Notes under the pieces: model-generated | What the model was told of the DNA's origin: nothing | The model's database searches: none | Seen by the model: only the letters and a program-made list of their open reading frames with translations | Source of the DNA: a bacterium | GTDB lineage: Bacteria; Cyanobacteriota; Vampirovibrionia; Gastranaerophilales; Gastranaerophilaceae | NCBI GenBank assembly: GCA_017633675.1 | Contig: JAGBOW010000013.1 | Span: 1-33,559, forward strand | Reading direction: 5' to 3' | Length of the DNA: 33,559 bases | Position numbers and translations under genes: made by a program | Shown here: in pieces, positions 13,529 through 21,885 of the stretch | Layout: every line of letters begins with the position of its first letter | Numbering within the stretch: the first letter of the stretch is position 1

Positions 13529-15244
13529 TTTAAAAACCGTATATTTGATTGAATTATCAATTTCTGAATTATTGTCAATAAATTCTGCTTTGTTGTAGTT
13601 TTCAATAATAAATTGACAAAAATCAAGAGCATAATCCTGACAAATATATTTAAAATAATAATCTTTCATATTTAAATTACTGAGAATTATATATTCAGGT
13701 TTTTCTTTAGAAAAATATTCAATAATTTTATCTTCTCCAAAAGTTTCGGTATACAAAGGAATAAGAGAATTGTAAAAATCATCTGATTTTCTGTTTGTAA
13801 GGAAATTAATCATCATACCTTCCGGAAAAATTAAAATTTTATCGTTTGGCTGAGTATTTTTGTTAATATATCCTATTAAATCTTTTGTACTTTCTGATTG
13901 TGTAAGTCTTGTGAATATTTTTCCGCGCTTGGTTTCAATTTTTTGCATATTAATGTTGCTGAAATTATTAAATACAAAAAATATTCCGATAAACAATATA
14001 ATAAAACCGGTAATTTTTTCGTATTTTTTGTGTAATACACTGAAAAGTAATGCGAGTGCGGTAATTAAAGCAACAGAAATATAATATGTTCCGTAACCGT
14101 TTATCAAAACAGCCCAAAAAACCTTTGCACAAGCAAAAATTGTTGATACGGTTAAAATACAAAGTTTGGAATTTAGTTTTTTAAAAATTGCAAGTGAAAA
14201 AATAAGTATAAAAGGCAATACGAAATCAAACAAATATTCGGATTTGATTTTTAGTAAAACAAAAAGGAAAATAAATGACGATATGAATAATATGACAGAT
14301 AAAATTTTTATAAAAATGTTTTTTCTTTCAAATGATTGGTAACTAAAAATTGCACCGCTGAATGGTATTAGTAATAATAAAAAAGAAAAAATATCATGCG
14401 GTATAACTTTCGGTGAAAAATAAATCCCGCTGTTTATATAAAAATATTTAAGAGTATTTGTTCCTGCTATATTTTTTGATATATCCAGTGCATTTAATAA
14501 ATCGGAAAAACTTAATCCTTGTAAAAATAAAGTACCGTAACTTATAAAAGGAACGGATAAAAAGCATAATAATGCTTTCAGATTTTTATTTTTGATAATA
14601 AAAAACAATACAACAAGCGAATATAACAAAAAATCATATTTACAGGTAATACTTATACCTGCAAAAAATGCACTGATACAGAGATTTATTCCGTCTGCTG
14701 ATGCAGAAGAATTTTGGAGTGAGATTAATTTAATCAAAAAGTATAATGAAACCAAAAACGCAAATAACCCGTACACCATAGCCCATGAATACGGAAAATG
14801 AAAATTAAAAATACTTGTAGTTGCAACTCCGACAGATATTGTAAAAAATCCGATTGTAAAACTTAAAAATTCAGATAAAAATTTTTTTGCAATTAAATAA
14901 ATTCCCGAAACAATTCCGACAGAACAAACAGAACCTGCAAAATAAAGTGTTGAAAGTTTTATTCCAAATATTTTGTATAACAATGCATTTATCTGATAAC
15001 TCAAGGGGCCATAGATATTGAATAAATCTTTATACAGAACCTTTCCTTGCAACATTTGTTCGGGATAATAAACTTCTCTTCCGAAATCGATTAATATTCC
15101 CGAATAATGTCCCAGAAAAAAACAGAGTGAAATAATTGCTAAGGACAATAGGGCAATAAGGCTATAGGGCGATAAGGCCTTATAAGAAAAAAGTTTTTCC
15201 AAAAATTTTATAAAATTGTTTTTATGAAACAATCCTGTCGCCAT
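13520..15244 (-). CDS. Polytopic membrane protein, GT39/ArnT-like glycosyltransferase
   Basis: A 574-residue integral membrane protein with about 10-12 predicted helices and a soluble C-terminal domain. After TM1, 'IDFGREVYYPEQMLQGKVLY' followed by 'KDLFNIYGPLSYQINALLY' matches the first periplasmic loop of family 39-type polyprenol-phosphate-sugar transferases, where the Asp near the start of the loop is the catalytic base. The C-terminal part (KILIFPEGMMINFLTNRKS...) resembles the usual soluble domain. The role is transfer of a lipid-linked sugar on the outer face of the inner membrane; the acceptor is unknown. Codons about 22-35 lie in a period-8 array whose inverted partner sits just upstream of the ATG, so the N-terminus may have been remodelled. 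AGGG is 4 nt before the ATG. Confidence 0.8.
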   Translation of the reverse strand: MATGLFHKNNFIKFLEKLFSYKALSPYSLIALLSLAIISLCFFLGHYSGILIDFGREVYYPEQMLQGKVLYKDLFNIYGPLSYQINALLYKIFGIKLSTLYFAGSVCSVGIVSGIYLIAKKFLSEFLSFTIGFFTISVGVATTSIFNFHFPYSWAMVYGLFAFLVSLYFLIKLISLQNSSASADGINLCISAFFAGISITCKYDFLLYSLVVLFFIIKNKNLKALLCFLSVPFISYGTLFLQGLSFSDLLNALDISKNIAGTNTLKYFYINSGIYFSPKVIPHDIFSFLLLLIPFSGAIFSYQSFERKNIFIKILSVILFISSFIFLFVLLKIKSEYLFDFVLPFILIFSLAIFKKLNSKLCILTVSTIFACAKVFWAVLINGYGTYYISVALITALALLFSVLHKKYEKITGFIILFIGIFFVFNNFSNINMQKIETKRGKIFTRLTQSESTKDLIGYINKNTQPNDKILIFPEGMMINFLTNRKSDDFYNSLIPLYTETFGEDKIIEYFSKEKPEYIILSNLNMKDYYFKYICQDYALDFCQFIIENYNKAEFIDNNSEIDNSIKYTVFKLR

Positions 15245-15270
15245 ATTTCCCTATAGTCCTATCACCTTAA
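15141..15270. repeat. Period-8 arrays bracketing the start of the GT39-like gene
   Basis: The left array (15141-15180) has octamers AAGGACAA, TAGGGCAA, TAAGGCTA, TAGGGCGA, TAAGGCCT. The right array (about 15250-15270), read on the minus strand, is TAAGGTGA, TAGGACTA, TAGGG. The two are in inverted orientation with 69 bp between them, and the minus-strand ATG at 15244 lies in that interval. The left array is translated (approximately YKALSPYSLIALLS). Confidence 0.7.
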
Positions 15271-15366
15271 TTATATTACAAAACTTAACAAAAAATTACA
15301 AAAAAGACAATTATTTATCAAAAAAATACTTTACATACATGTGTAAAAGGTTGAAAGGTTATTTTT

Positions 15367-15858
15367 ATGACAACAAATTGGGCATATAATTTGGATATGT
15401 TGGCACAGAACGGTGTGTTGGATTTTGATGCTCCTTCATTTGTAATGGGACAAAATCCGAGATATGTCGGCAGACCAATGCGTCCGCCTTCACCTTATGC
15501 AGGACAAATTCCTCCGGCTCCCGCAATAAATCAGCCGGAAATAGATGAATTTAAAATGCAAAAAACAAAACAACCAAGTGTTGAAAAAACGGAAAATGCA
15601 GATGAAATAAAAAATCCTGCTTGGAAAAAATGGTTATTCGGTGCTTTAGCAATCAGCGGATTGGTTCTTCTTGGATTTAAAGGTAAAACGATATATAATT
15701 GGGTAAAAAGTGTTCCGTCAAAAATAAGCAACAAGTTTAAAAATTTCAGCTTTAAAAAGGCAAAAAATTATGTGGTTGATAAAGCAAAAAAATTCGGAAA
15801 TTTTGTAAAAAAATGTTGGAATAAATTTATCGGGCTGTTTAAAAGTAAAAAACCTTAG
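15367..15858 (+). CDS. Hypothetical single-pass membrane protein with basic tail
   Basis: A 163-residue protein of no recognised family. Residues 1-55 are polar and Pro-rich (RPMRPPSPYAGQIPPAPA). One transmembrane helix (WLFGALAISGLVLLGF, about residues 89-104) follows, then a strongly basic amphipathic C-terminus full of Lys and Phe (SNKFKNFSFKKAKNYVVDKA and on). The layout is that of an inner-membrane-anchored protein with a cationic segment able to bind membrane, nucleic acid or wall polymer. GAAAGG lies about 9 nt before the ATG. An imperfect palindrome, TTTACA...TGTAAA (15330-15347), lies just upstream and may be a regulator site. Probably lineage-specific. Confidence 0.65.
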   Translation: MTTNWAYNLDMLAQNGVLDFDAPSFVMGQNPRYVGRPMRPPSPYAGQIPPAPAINQPEIDEFKMQKTKQPSVEKTENADEIKNPAWKKWLFGALAISGLVLLGFKGKTIYNWVKSVPSKISNKFKNFSFKKAKNYVVDKAKKFGNFVKKCWNKFIGLFKSKKP

Positions 15859-15874
15859 ATTATTAAATTTATCC

Positions 15875-15918
15875 GAATAATTATTGTTTTTGAAAAATTT
15901 TTTAAACAATTATTATTC
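15875..15918 (+). terminator. AT-rich hairpin after the one-TM protein gene
   Basis: GAATAATTATTGTTT (15875-15889) pairs with AAACAATTATTATTC (15904-15918) with two mismatches. A T-rich stretch follows about 20 nt later. A weak terminator candidate because the stem is almost all A-U. Confidence 0.35.
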
Positions 15919-16044
15919 AACAATTAAACTATTTTATTTTTTTATGAATTATGCTATTATAAAGAAAATTCTTAACGGGAACTTTCTTTATAAAAAAACA
16001 TCATTATAAAGAGAGAAGCAGTTGAGGATATTTTGGAGGAAATA

Positions 16045-17265
16045 GTGAAAAAAATTATGAAGAAAAGTTTAATATTTTTTGGAGCATTTTTGTTCCTGAC
16101 AGGCTGGGTAATCAGAGATGATGTATTTGCATATGGTCCTGCGGATTTGTATGACAATGTTTGGAGATTAATAAACAACAAATTTGTTGATCAGACAAAC
16201 AACAATCAGGATTGGTCACAATGGCGGCACAAATATGATGACAAAATTCAAACCAATGAAGATGCTTATGTCGCAATTAATACTATGGTTGCAAGTTTGA
16301 ATGACCCTTATACAAAATTTTTGGATCCGAAAGAATTTGCAGATGAAACAAGTTCCATAAAAGGTTCTTTAAAAGGTATCGGTATTCAAATCGGTGTTAA
16401 AGACGGAAAATTAATGGTTATTGCACCAATCGAAGATACTCCTGCAGAAAGAGCCGGACTTTTGGCAGATGATGAAATTTTGGAAATAGACGGTGTCAGT
16501 ACAAAAGGAATTACCGTAGACAAAGCTGCCGATAAAATCAGAGGTAAAGAAGGAACGCAGGTAACTTTACTTATCAAACGTAAAGATGTCGAACCGAAAT
16601 CTTATACAATTACCCGTGCAAATATTGAAATTAAATCAATTTCGCAAAAATTGCCCGAAGGTGTTAATTTACCGAATGATTTTTGTTACATAAGATTGAG
16701 TTCTTTCATCAGCAGAAATGCGGCAAGTGAATTTGGTACAATTTTGAATAATAATAAAGATAAAAAAGGTTTTATTATTGATTTGAGATCAAATCCCGGC
16801 GGACTTTTGACGAATGCAATTTATATTTCCGATATGTTTTTGGACGGAGGAACTATTGTAAGTACGGTTGACAGAGATAGTTATAAGGAAACAAGCAGAG
16901 CTTCATCAGGAGTTTACACAAATAAACCTGTTGTAATATTGATTAATAAAGGTTCGGCATCTGCATCAGAAATTTTCTCAGGTGCTATGAAAGACAACAA
17001 AAGAGCAATAATTGTCGGAGAACAGTCGTTCGGAAAAGGTCTTGTTCAGGAGATTAACAAACTTCCGTATGAATCAGGGGTAAATATTACCATTCAAAAA
17101 TATTTAACTCCGAACGGAACGGATATTAACAAAAAAGGTATAACACCCGATATAGAAGTAAAATTAACCGAAGAAGATATTAAAAATAAAAATGACGTTC
17201 AATTAAAAAAAGCGATAGAAGTGCTGAGCAAAATGACATCAAGGCAGTCAATTGCGGTGCATTAA
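16045..17265 (+). CDS. S41 C-terminal processing protease
   Basis: A 406-residue periplasmic serine protease of the CtpA/Prc family. An N-terminal hydrophobic signal/anchor (KKSLIFFGAFLFLTGWVI) is followed by a helical pre-domain, a PDZ domain (about residues 95-185, with GIGIQIG and the GLLADDEILEIDG pattern) and the S41 catalytic core. The core has the nucleophile in 'GSASASEIF' (residues 303-311) and the Lys of the Ser-Lys dyad in 'SFGKGLVQ' (K331). The family trims C-termini of envelope proteins or degrades them. The GTG at 16045 is chosen because GGAGG sits at 16035-16039, 5 nt away; the TTG at 16033 would overlap nothing useful, and the ATG at 16057 is too far. Its stop touches the repeat element at 17264. 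Confidence 0.92.
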   Translation: MKKIMKKSLIFFGAFLFLTGWVIRDDVFAYGPADLYDNVWRLINNKFVDQTNNNQDWSQWRHKYDDKIQTNEDAYVAINTMVASLNDPYTKFLDPKEFADETSSIKGSLKGIGIQIGVKDGKLMVIAPIEDTPAERAGLLADDEILEIDGVSTKGITVDKAADKIRGKEGTQVTLLIKRKDVEPKSYTITRANIEIKSISQKLPEGVNLPNDFCYIRLSSFISRNAASEFGTILNNNKDKKGFIIDLRSNPGGLLTNAIYISDMFLDGGTIVSTVDRDSYKETSRASSGVYTNKPVVILINKGSASASEIFSGAMKDNKRAIIVGEQSFGKGLVQEINKLPYESGVNITIQKYLTPNGTDINKKGITPDIEVKLTEEDIKNKNDVQLKKAIEVLSKMTSRQSIAVH

Positions 17266-17390
17266 GTGAAATGTGAAAAGTGAAAAGTGAAAGGTGAGTG
17301 GTGAAAAGTCCATTTCGGCACTTCGTGCAAAATATATTTTTCGAGCGAAACGAGCAAAAACAGACTCTTCACATTTCACTTTTCACTTAA
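17264..17390. repeat. MITE-like element, copy 1 (heptamer arms, GGCACTTCGTGC core)
   Basis: The left arm (17264-17310) is made of heptads of the type GTGAAAR. The right arm (17363-17388) is the reverse complement of most of it. The core holds the hairpin GCAC-TTC-GTGC (17318-17328) followed by AAAA. The core CGGCACTTCGTGCAAAA is identical in copy 2 (24117-24230). The element begins at the stop codon of the protease gene and supplies the TGA stop of the convergent gene (17383-17385). Confidence 0.85.
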
Positions 17391-17751
17391 TCAACCCTTC
17401 CGTTTCGTTATACATAACCATATAAAAATCCGGACTTGTCATGTTCGGGTTTTTTTTCATAAATTTTTTTATGTCAAATCTTTCCAGATATTTATCTAAA
17501 TTTTTTACGATTTTTTCATTGTCACTGTTTTCGGATTTTAATTTAGCAATATAACTTTTAACCATTGCACTAACTTCATCTTCCGTTAAAATAGGACGTC
17601 CGCCAATTTTCACTTCATCAGGTTCTTCTTCGTCTATATATTTTTTTAATTCTTTTTTAGGTTCTTCTTTTTGATGTTTTCCGTTGCTGTCGGAAGATGT
17701 TGAAGATGAAACCGATTTTTGTGCAAAAGGGTTGTTCACATTATTAAACAT
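17383..17751 (-). CDS. Hypothetical charged cytoplasmic protein (122 aa)
   Basis: A 122-residue protein I do not recognise. The first 45 residues are low-complexity (Ser, then Lys/Glu: DSNGKHQKEEPKKELKKYID). The C-terminal ~75 residues (from GGRPILTEDEVSAMVKSYIA) look like a compact helical domain ending in 'KKNPNMTSPDFYMVMYNE'. There is no signal peptide. AGAGG lies 7 nt before the ATG. The stop codon TGA is contributed by the right arm of the repeat element 17264-17390 (AAG TGA), so the original C-terminus may have been different. Confidence 0.65.
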   Translation of the reverse strand: MFNNVNNPFAQKSVSSSTSSDSNGKHQKEEPKKELKKYIDEEEPDEVKIGGRPILTEDEVSAMVKSYIAKLKSENSDNEKIVKNLDKYLERFDIKKFMKKNPNMTSPDFYMVMYNETEGLIK

Positions 17752-17840
17752 AAAGATACCTCTTTTTAATTTATAACGGAAAATTTTTTATTAAACTTTA
17801 ATAATATCGTTTATTTGTATGAATAAAAAAATACAAACAC

Positions 17841-17867
17841 AAAAAAACCTCATACTGAGGTTTTTTT
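17841..17867 (-). terminator. Bidirectional rho-independent terminator after rpmB
   Basis: AAAAAAACCTCA-TAC-TGAGGTTTTTTT: a perfect stem flanked by an A-run and a T-run, so it works in either direction. It lies 22 bp past the rpmB stop. Confidence 0.9.
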
Positions 17868-17889
17868 GTATTCCAAAAATTTTTTAAAG

Positions 17890-18081
17890 TTAAACAGCTT
17901 TCTGAACTTTTCCTGCTCTCAAACAAGATGTGCAAACCATAATTCTTTTTACTGTTCCGTTAACATTAACTTTTACTGACTGCAAATTTGGTTCCTGAGT
18001 ATGAACAATTTGTTTATTTGAGAATGTTCTCTTTGCTGCTTTAACAGGTTCTTTTCCGCATATTTCACAATGTTTTGCCAT
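17890..18081 (-). CDS. rpmB: 50S ribosomal protein L28
   Basis: A 63-residue L28 of the zinc-binding (C+) type: CEIC (C5, C8) and CTSC (C50, C53) are the two CxxC pairs. The core 'KRTFSNKQIVHTQEPNLQSV' and 'KRIMVCTSCLRAGKV' is typical of the family. The ATG at 18081 gives MAKHCEICGK and has AAGGA 8 nt upstream; a longer in-frame reading from 18117 has no support. Followed by a strong terminator at 17841-17867. Confidence 0.96.
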   Translation of the reverse strand: MAKHCEICGKEPVKAAKRTFSNKQIVHTQEPNLQSVKVNVNGTVKRIMVCTSCLRAGKVQKAV

Positions 18082-18240
18082 ATTTATATTTCCTTTTTTA
18101 CTTGTGTATAAGCCCATGATATATGAAAAATTAAAAAAATCAAGAACAAAAAATATATATTAAGTATTGTAACAAAACTGTTCAAAATACTAAAGTTTTC
18201 AATAAAAAATGCCGAATAAAATAATAAGGAAACAAGGGAA

Positions 18241-18729
18241 ATGAACGTAAACGCACAGTACAAATTAGGAATTGACACAACAACATTACAGCAGGTTTCA
18301 AAGGAAATCTTAAAACGTGCAGCAGAAAAAAACGGACAGTATAATGCTGATACGTCAAAGATTAATACGGTTTTTAAACCTGCAGATATCGGTATTGATT
18401 TGTACAAAGGTAATGTTGATACAAAAATTGCACGTCAGATTGCTCTTAACAATTCGGGTTTACAAATTCAATTAAATCAAGATGTTCTGAATTCAATCAA
18501 ATATTTAAACACACAAGCGGCACAAAACGTTCAAAAAAATGTTGAAGGAAAAATTACGATTGCTTTGAATGAAGGTGTCGGAAATGTTGAAAAAAAAGAA
18601 AAAGCACCCGAAAATAACAGCATAATGAGTCTTGCTGCAGGAAAAGATAAAAACGGTTCAGCACCATCTTACAGAGGTGAATTTTTATTCATAAAACGTC
18701 AAAAAGAACAAGAAGAAAATGTTGCATAA
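18241..18729 (+). CDS. Hypothetical protein (162 aa)
   Basis: A 162-residue soluble protein with no recognised domain. The N-terminus (MNVNAQYKLGIDTTTLQQVS) lacks a signal. The middle is Asn/Gln-rich and predicted mixed helix, and the C-terminus is charged (FLFIKRQKEQEENVA). AAGGGAA directly precedes the ATG, and a strong terminator (18749-18776) follows, so it is a single-gene transcription unit divergent from rpmB. Probably conserved only among close relatives. Confidence 0.65.
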   Translation: MNVNAQYKLGIDTTTLQQVSKEILKRAAEKNGQYNADTSKINTVFKPADIGIDLYKGNVDTKIARQIALNNSGLQIQLNQDVLNSIKYLNTQAAQNVQKNVEGKITIALNEGVGNVEKKEKAPENNSIMSLAAGKDKNGSAPSYRGEFLFIKRQKEQEENVA

Positions 18730-18748
18730 TAAAAAGGTTTTATAAAAC

Positions 18749-18776
18749 AAAAAGCCCGAAATTTCGGGCTTTTTTT
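18749..18776 (+). terminator. Rho-independent terminator
   Basis: AAAAAGCCCGAAA paired with TTTCGGGCTTTTTTT: a GC-rich core with A- and T-runs on both sides. It separates the convergent genes at 18241 (+) and 18784 (-) and can serve both. Confidence 0.93.
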
Positions 18777-18783
18777 AATTAAT

Positions 18784-19620
18784 TTACATAATCATTAACA
18801 ATTCTCTGATAACCTTTGCAGCAACAGCTGTTGAAACTCCTGATGCATCATAGTCGGGAGCAAGTTCAACGACATCAGCTCCGACAACATCAAAACTTTT
18901 TAAATATTCAAACCAGTCGACAAGTTCGTTAAACTGCATTCCGCCGCTTTCAGGTGTACCTGTTCCGGGCATTACGGATGGGTCAAGGCAGTCCAAATCA
19001 ACGGTTACGAATATTTTTTTACCTTTTAAACAGTCCAAATCGGAATATTTATGACAAAGCGTATTATTTTGTTTCATAAATTCCCATTCATCTTTCATGC
19101 CTGAGCGGATTCCGATTTGTTTTAGGTTTTGTGCGCCGACAATTTTTGATGCATGACGAATTACGGCACTATGCGACATTTCTTCGCCCAAATATTCTTC
19201 TCTTAAATCAGTATGAGCATCAAAATGCACAATCGCCAAATCCTTATAAAACTTTGAAACAGCCTTAATTTCAGGGAGAGTAACCAGATGTTCACCACCG
19301 ACTCCGAACACTCTTTTTCCGTCTTTGTATATTTCTTCGACATTTTTTTGGATTAAATCAAGTGACTTGTATGTGTTTCCCAGAGGAAATTCCAAATCCC
19401 CCGCATCATGAAAATTCACGTCCTGCAAGTGTTTGTCAAACTTTGGCGAATAATCTTCCAATCCCCAGCTTGCTAGTCTGATTTGTTCGGGTGCAAAGCG
19501 TGAGCCGGAACGGTAAGAAACAGTTCCGTCAAACGGTAAACCAAGCATTATTATATCCGAACTGTCGTAATCTTCATTTTGTCCCATCCAATTTCTGTCT
19601 AAAAACGGTCCTGATAACAT
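18784..19620 (-). CDS. speB: Agmatinase (ureohydrolase family)
   Basis: A 278-residue binuclear-manganese ureohydrolase: GGEH (108-111), HFDAHTD (132-138), SH (149-150) and DLDCLDP (208-214) are the metal-binding motifs in the right order. Length and 'VSYRSGSRFAPEQIRLAS' fit agmatinase, which hydrolyses agmatine to putrescine and urea; arginase or guanidinobutyrase activity cannot be excluded by eye. AAGGAG lies 5 nt before the ATG. No other polyamine gene is adjacent. Divergent from the secreted protein at 19689. Confidence 0.9.
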   Translation of the reverse strand: MLSGPFLDRNWMGQNEDYDSSDIIMLGLPFDGTVSYRSGSRFAPEQIRLASWGLEDYSPKFDKHLQDVNFHDAGDLEFPLGNTYKSLDLIQKNVEEIYKDGKRVFGVGGEHLVTLPEIKAVSKFYKDLAIVHFDAHTDLREEYLGEEMSHSAVIRHASKIVGAQNLKQIGIRSGMKDEWEFMKQNNTLCHKYSDLDCLKGKKIFVTVDLDCLDPSVMPGTGTPESGGMQFNELVDWFEYLKSFDVVGADVVELAPDYDASGVSTAVAAKVIRELLMIM

Positions 19621-19688
19621 TATTTACTCCTTACGAAAATGCTAACAAAAATACTTGCTTTTTTCAACCGAATAATTAAAATAAGAGT

Positions 19689-20258
19689 ATGAAAAAGATA
19701 ATTTTGGTTTTATGTTTGATATTATCAGGTACGGGTGCTTTTTGCGGGGAAGAAATTAATAATTATGAGCAGATATACAGAGATTTGGAACCTGCAAATT
19801 TTTCCTATGTTCATAATATTGATCCCGGTGAAATGTATGATGTTCAAAACAATATGTGGTCACCTTACCCGCTTTTCAGATTAATGTCGCCTTTGTATTT
19901 TAAAAATGTGGCGGTTGAACCCGGATATTATCTTTTGACACCAAGAGAACACAAGGGAAAGTGGTATATTTTGTTTAAAGAAGCCGGCAGGGTAAAATAT
20001 ATTGTACCTGCTTATGACAGAAAAATTGTTCCTATGGGTTTTTATGAAGAGAATTTACCTAAAGTAAAAATGACACCAACTCAGTCAATCCATGTAAAAC
20101 TACTGGATTTTATGGGAAAACACGTAAAATCTTCTCAGAGAAAGCCTGCTCCGAATACCTTTTTGGAAGCGACGGATTTGGATAACAACTATATTTCAAT
20201 TGTTGTTTATTGGGGAAATTATAAATACTACATGATTTTGAGAACAATTCAGTTATAA
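19689..20258 (+). CDS. Secreted hypothetical protein (189 aa)
   Basis: A 189-residue protein with a clear Sec signal peptide (MKKIILVLCLILSGTGAFCG; cleavage after AFC or nearby, and the Cys at 19 is not in a good lipobox). The mature part is rich in Tyr, Pro and Trp and appears beta-structured (GYYLLTPREHKGKWYILFK). No family recognised. The promoter TTGCTT-N16-TAAAAT ends 6 nt before the ATG (19677-19682), implying a leaderless mRNA. It converges on the LapA-like gene with a single base between the stops. Confidence 0.7.
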   Translation: MKKIILVLCLILSGTGAFCGEEINNYEQIYRDLEPANFSYVHNIDPGEMYDVQNNMWSPYPLFRLMSPLYFKNVAVEPGYYLLTPREHKGKWYILFKEAGRVKYIVPAYDRKIVPMGFYEENLPKVKMTPTQSIHVKLLDFMGKHVKSSQRKPAPNTFLEATDLDNNYISIVVYWGNYKYYMILRTIQL

Positions 20259-20259
20259 A

Positions 20260-20625
20260 TTAATTCCGCTTTTTCAAAGCATCATCTAATGCTTTTTCAA
20301 GTACGGTAATTTTATTTTCCAAAACACTGATTTTGGCTTCTGCAGAGGTGTTTGAAATAGAACCGCGTTCTAATTCCCGTTTGTAAGCTTCAAATTTTTC
20401 TTTTAAAGATGAATATAAAGGTACAAAGAAAAATAATACCGATAATATTCCCAGTAAAAAAATCAAAAATGTATAAATTGCCAAGTCAAACGTAAATGTC
20501 TGTTCCGAAATGTGTATTAGTGCTGAAAACTTTCTGCTTAACAGATTAACAGTTATACCGTTATGATAATTCATTAATACTAAAAATCCTGCGCATAGTG
20601 CCGATAATATTGATAAAATTTGCAT
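20260..20625 (-). CDS. LapA-like two-TM protein with C-terminal coiled coil
   Basis: A 121-residue protein with two transmembrane helices (about residues 3-18 and 49-74, FLIFLLGILSVLFFFVPLY in the second) followed by a coiled coil (SLKEKFEAYKRELE and ISVLENKITVLEKALDDALK). The build matches LapA-domain proteins, whose E. coli member helps LPS assembly. The identity is by architecture, not by strong motif. It is translationally coupled to the rluD-like gene: its ATG is 1 nt after that gene's stop, and GAGGAG lies inside the end of the upstream gene. Confidence 0.65.
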   Translation of the reverse strand: MQILSILSALCAGFLVLMNYHNGITVNLLSRKFSALIHISEQTFTFDLAIYTFLIFLLGILSVLFFFVPLYSSLKEKFEAYKRELERGSISNTSAEAKISVLENKITVLEKALDDALKKRN

Positions 20626-20626
20626 T

Positions 20627-21523
20627 TTAGCTCCTCAAATATTTTAAAACTTTTTCTGTTTTATCGTCAGGTTTAATTTCCAACTCTATTATTTCATCTT
20701 CAAAAGGTTTTGTAAACCTTAAATAATAAGATTGCAAAACCTGTTCGTCTGTCTTAACTTTTCCCTGTCCCGCACCGTATAAAGTGTCATTATAAACAGG
20801 GTGATTTATATATTTCATATGAACTCTTATTTGGTGTGTTCTGCCTGTTATAAGTGTAAGTTCAACAAATGTGTGTTCTTTAAACCTTTCCAAAACCTTA
20901 ACAATTGTCTTGCTCGGTTTTCCGTCATTTTTTATCATCATTTTATGCGGTTGATTAGGGTTTCTTCCGATTGGAGCATTTATTTCAAACTCATCTTCTT
21001 TTATAATCCCTTTTACAACTGCACGATATTTCTTTGTAATTTTATGATTTTTAATTTGTTCCGCCAAAAATTCGTGAGTTTTATTGTTTTTGGCAATCAT
21101 CAAAAGTCCTGATGTATTTCTGTCCAATCTGTGAAGAATTCCCCGTCTGTATTCACCGTTTATATCTGATAAATTTTCACTGTATTTATACAGAAGTGCA
21201 TTGACCAAAGTGTTTTCTCTCTCAATTGTTGTAGGGTGAGTAAGCATGCCTGAGGGTTTGTTTACGACAAGCATATTTTCATCTTCATAAATAATTTCAA
21301 GCGGAATGTTTTGGGGTTGAATTTTAAGTGTTTGCGCTTCAGAAATTTCAAAATCAATTTTATCGCCCTCTTTTAGAATATAAGACGGTTTTTTGATTGT
21401 TTCATTAATTTTTATATCGCCCGATTTTATTAATGATTGAATTTTAGAACGCGAAAAATCAGTTATTTCCGATAGGAAACTGTCAAGCCGTTTTTCGTCA
21501 TTTTCGTCAACAGTAATAATCAT
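20627..21523 (-). CDS. RluA-family 23S rRNA pseudouridine synthase (RluD-like)
   Basis: A 298-residue enzyme that isomerises uridine to pseudouridine in rRNA. An N-terminal S4 RNA-binding domain (KRLDSFLSEITDFSRSKIQS...GDIKIN, about residues 11-60) is followed by the RluA catalytic domain: 'VVNKPSGMLTHP', the active-site motif 'HRLDRNTSGLLM' with D134, and 'GRTHQIRVHM'. With the S4 domain and this length it fits RluD/YlyB-type enzymes; the modified position cannot be told from sequence. An 8-bp perfect inverted repeat (GTAAATCA-TAAA-TGATTTAC) lies 8 nt upstream of the ATG. Confidence 0.92.
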   Translation of the reverse strand: MIITVDENDEKRLDSFLSEITDFSRSKIQSLIKSGDIKINETIKKPSYILKEGDKIDFEISEAQTLKIQPQNIPLEIIYEDENMLVVNKPSGMLTHPTTIERENTLVNALLYKYSENLSDINGEYRRGILHRLDRNTSGLLMIAKNNKTHEFLAEQIKNHKITKKYRAVVKGIIKEDEFEINAPIGRNPNQPHKMMIKNDGKPSKTIVKVLERFKEHTFVELTLITGRTHQIRVHMKYINHPVYNDTLYGAGQGKVKTDEQVLQSYYLRFTKPFEDEIIELEIKPDDKTEKVLKYLRS

Positions 21524-21612
21524 ATTTTCAGTAAATCATAAATGATTTACACAGGCAAGATGAAAAACGGAAGTAACTAAGATGTTAGGACGATAAGCAG
21601 CAGGCTTGTTCA

Positions 21613-21828
21613 TTATTCTATATCAAGTAAATCTTTTATTTTTACTTTCAATGCTTTTGACATTTTATATAATAGCATAAAAGACGGATTATTTTTTCCA
21701 CCCTCAAGTTTGCCGACATATGTAGGATGAATACTTAATTTTTCTGCCAGAATTTCTTGTGTATAACCTGCCTCTTTTCTTGCAAGTTTTATTTTTTTAC
21801 CTAATCTTTCAAGCACTTTAGTATTCAT
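21613..21828 (-). CDS. XRE-family regulator of module 1
   Basis: A 71-residue Cro/CI-type HTH: 'LGKKIKLARKEAGYTQEILAE' then recognition region 'SIHPTYVGKLEGGKNNPS' and 'LLYKMSKALKVKIKDLLDIE', which is the usual single-domain length. The ATG at 21828 (MNTKVL) is preferred to the TTG at 21837 because TATATT ends 7 nt before it, giving a leaderless mRNA. It is divergent from the deleted HAD gene (21942) across two 23-bp direct repeats that cover both promoters, so it is probably the autoregulated repressor of that gene. Confidence 0.85.
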   Translation of the reverse strand: MNTKVLERLGKKIKLARKEAGYTQEILAEKLSIHPTYVGKLEGGKNNPSFMLLYKMSKALKVKIKDLLDIE

Positions 21829-21837
21829 TATTGACAA

Positions 21838-21885
21838 TATAGACTATGACGCTTATTATTTGTATAGACACATGCGCTTATTATT
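21838..21885. promoter_or_regulatory. Two 23-bp direct repeats between the XRE gene and HAD copy 1
   Basis: TATAGACTATGACGC + TTATTATT (21838-21860) and TATAGACACATGCGC + TTATTATT (21863-21885) are near-identical, 25 bp apart. They overlap the XRE -10 and the -35 (TAGACA, 21865-21870) of the HAD promoter (18-bp spacer, TATAAT at 21889-21894). This layout suits an operator acting on both directions. Confidence 0.7.
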
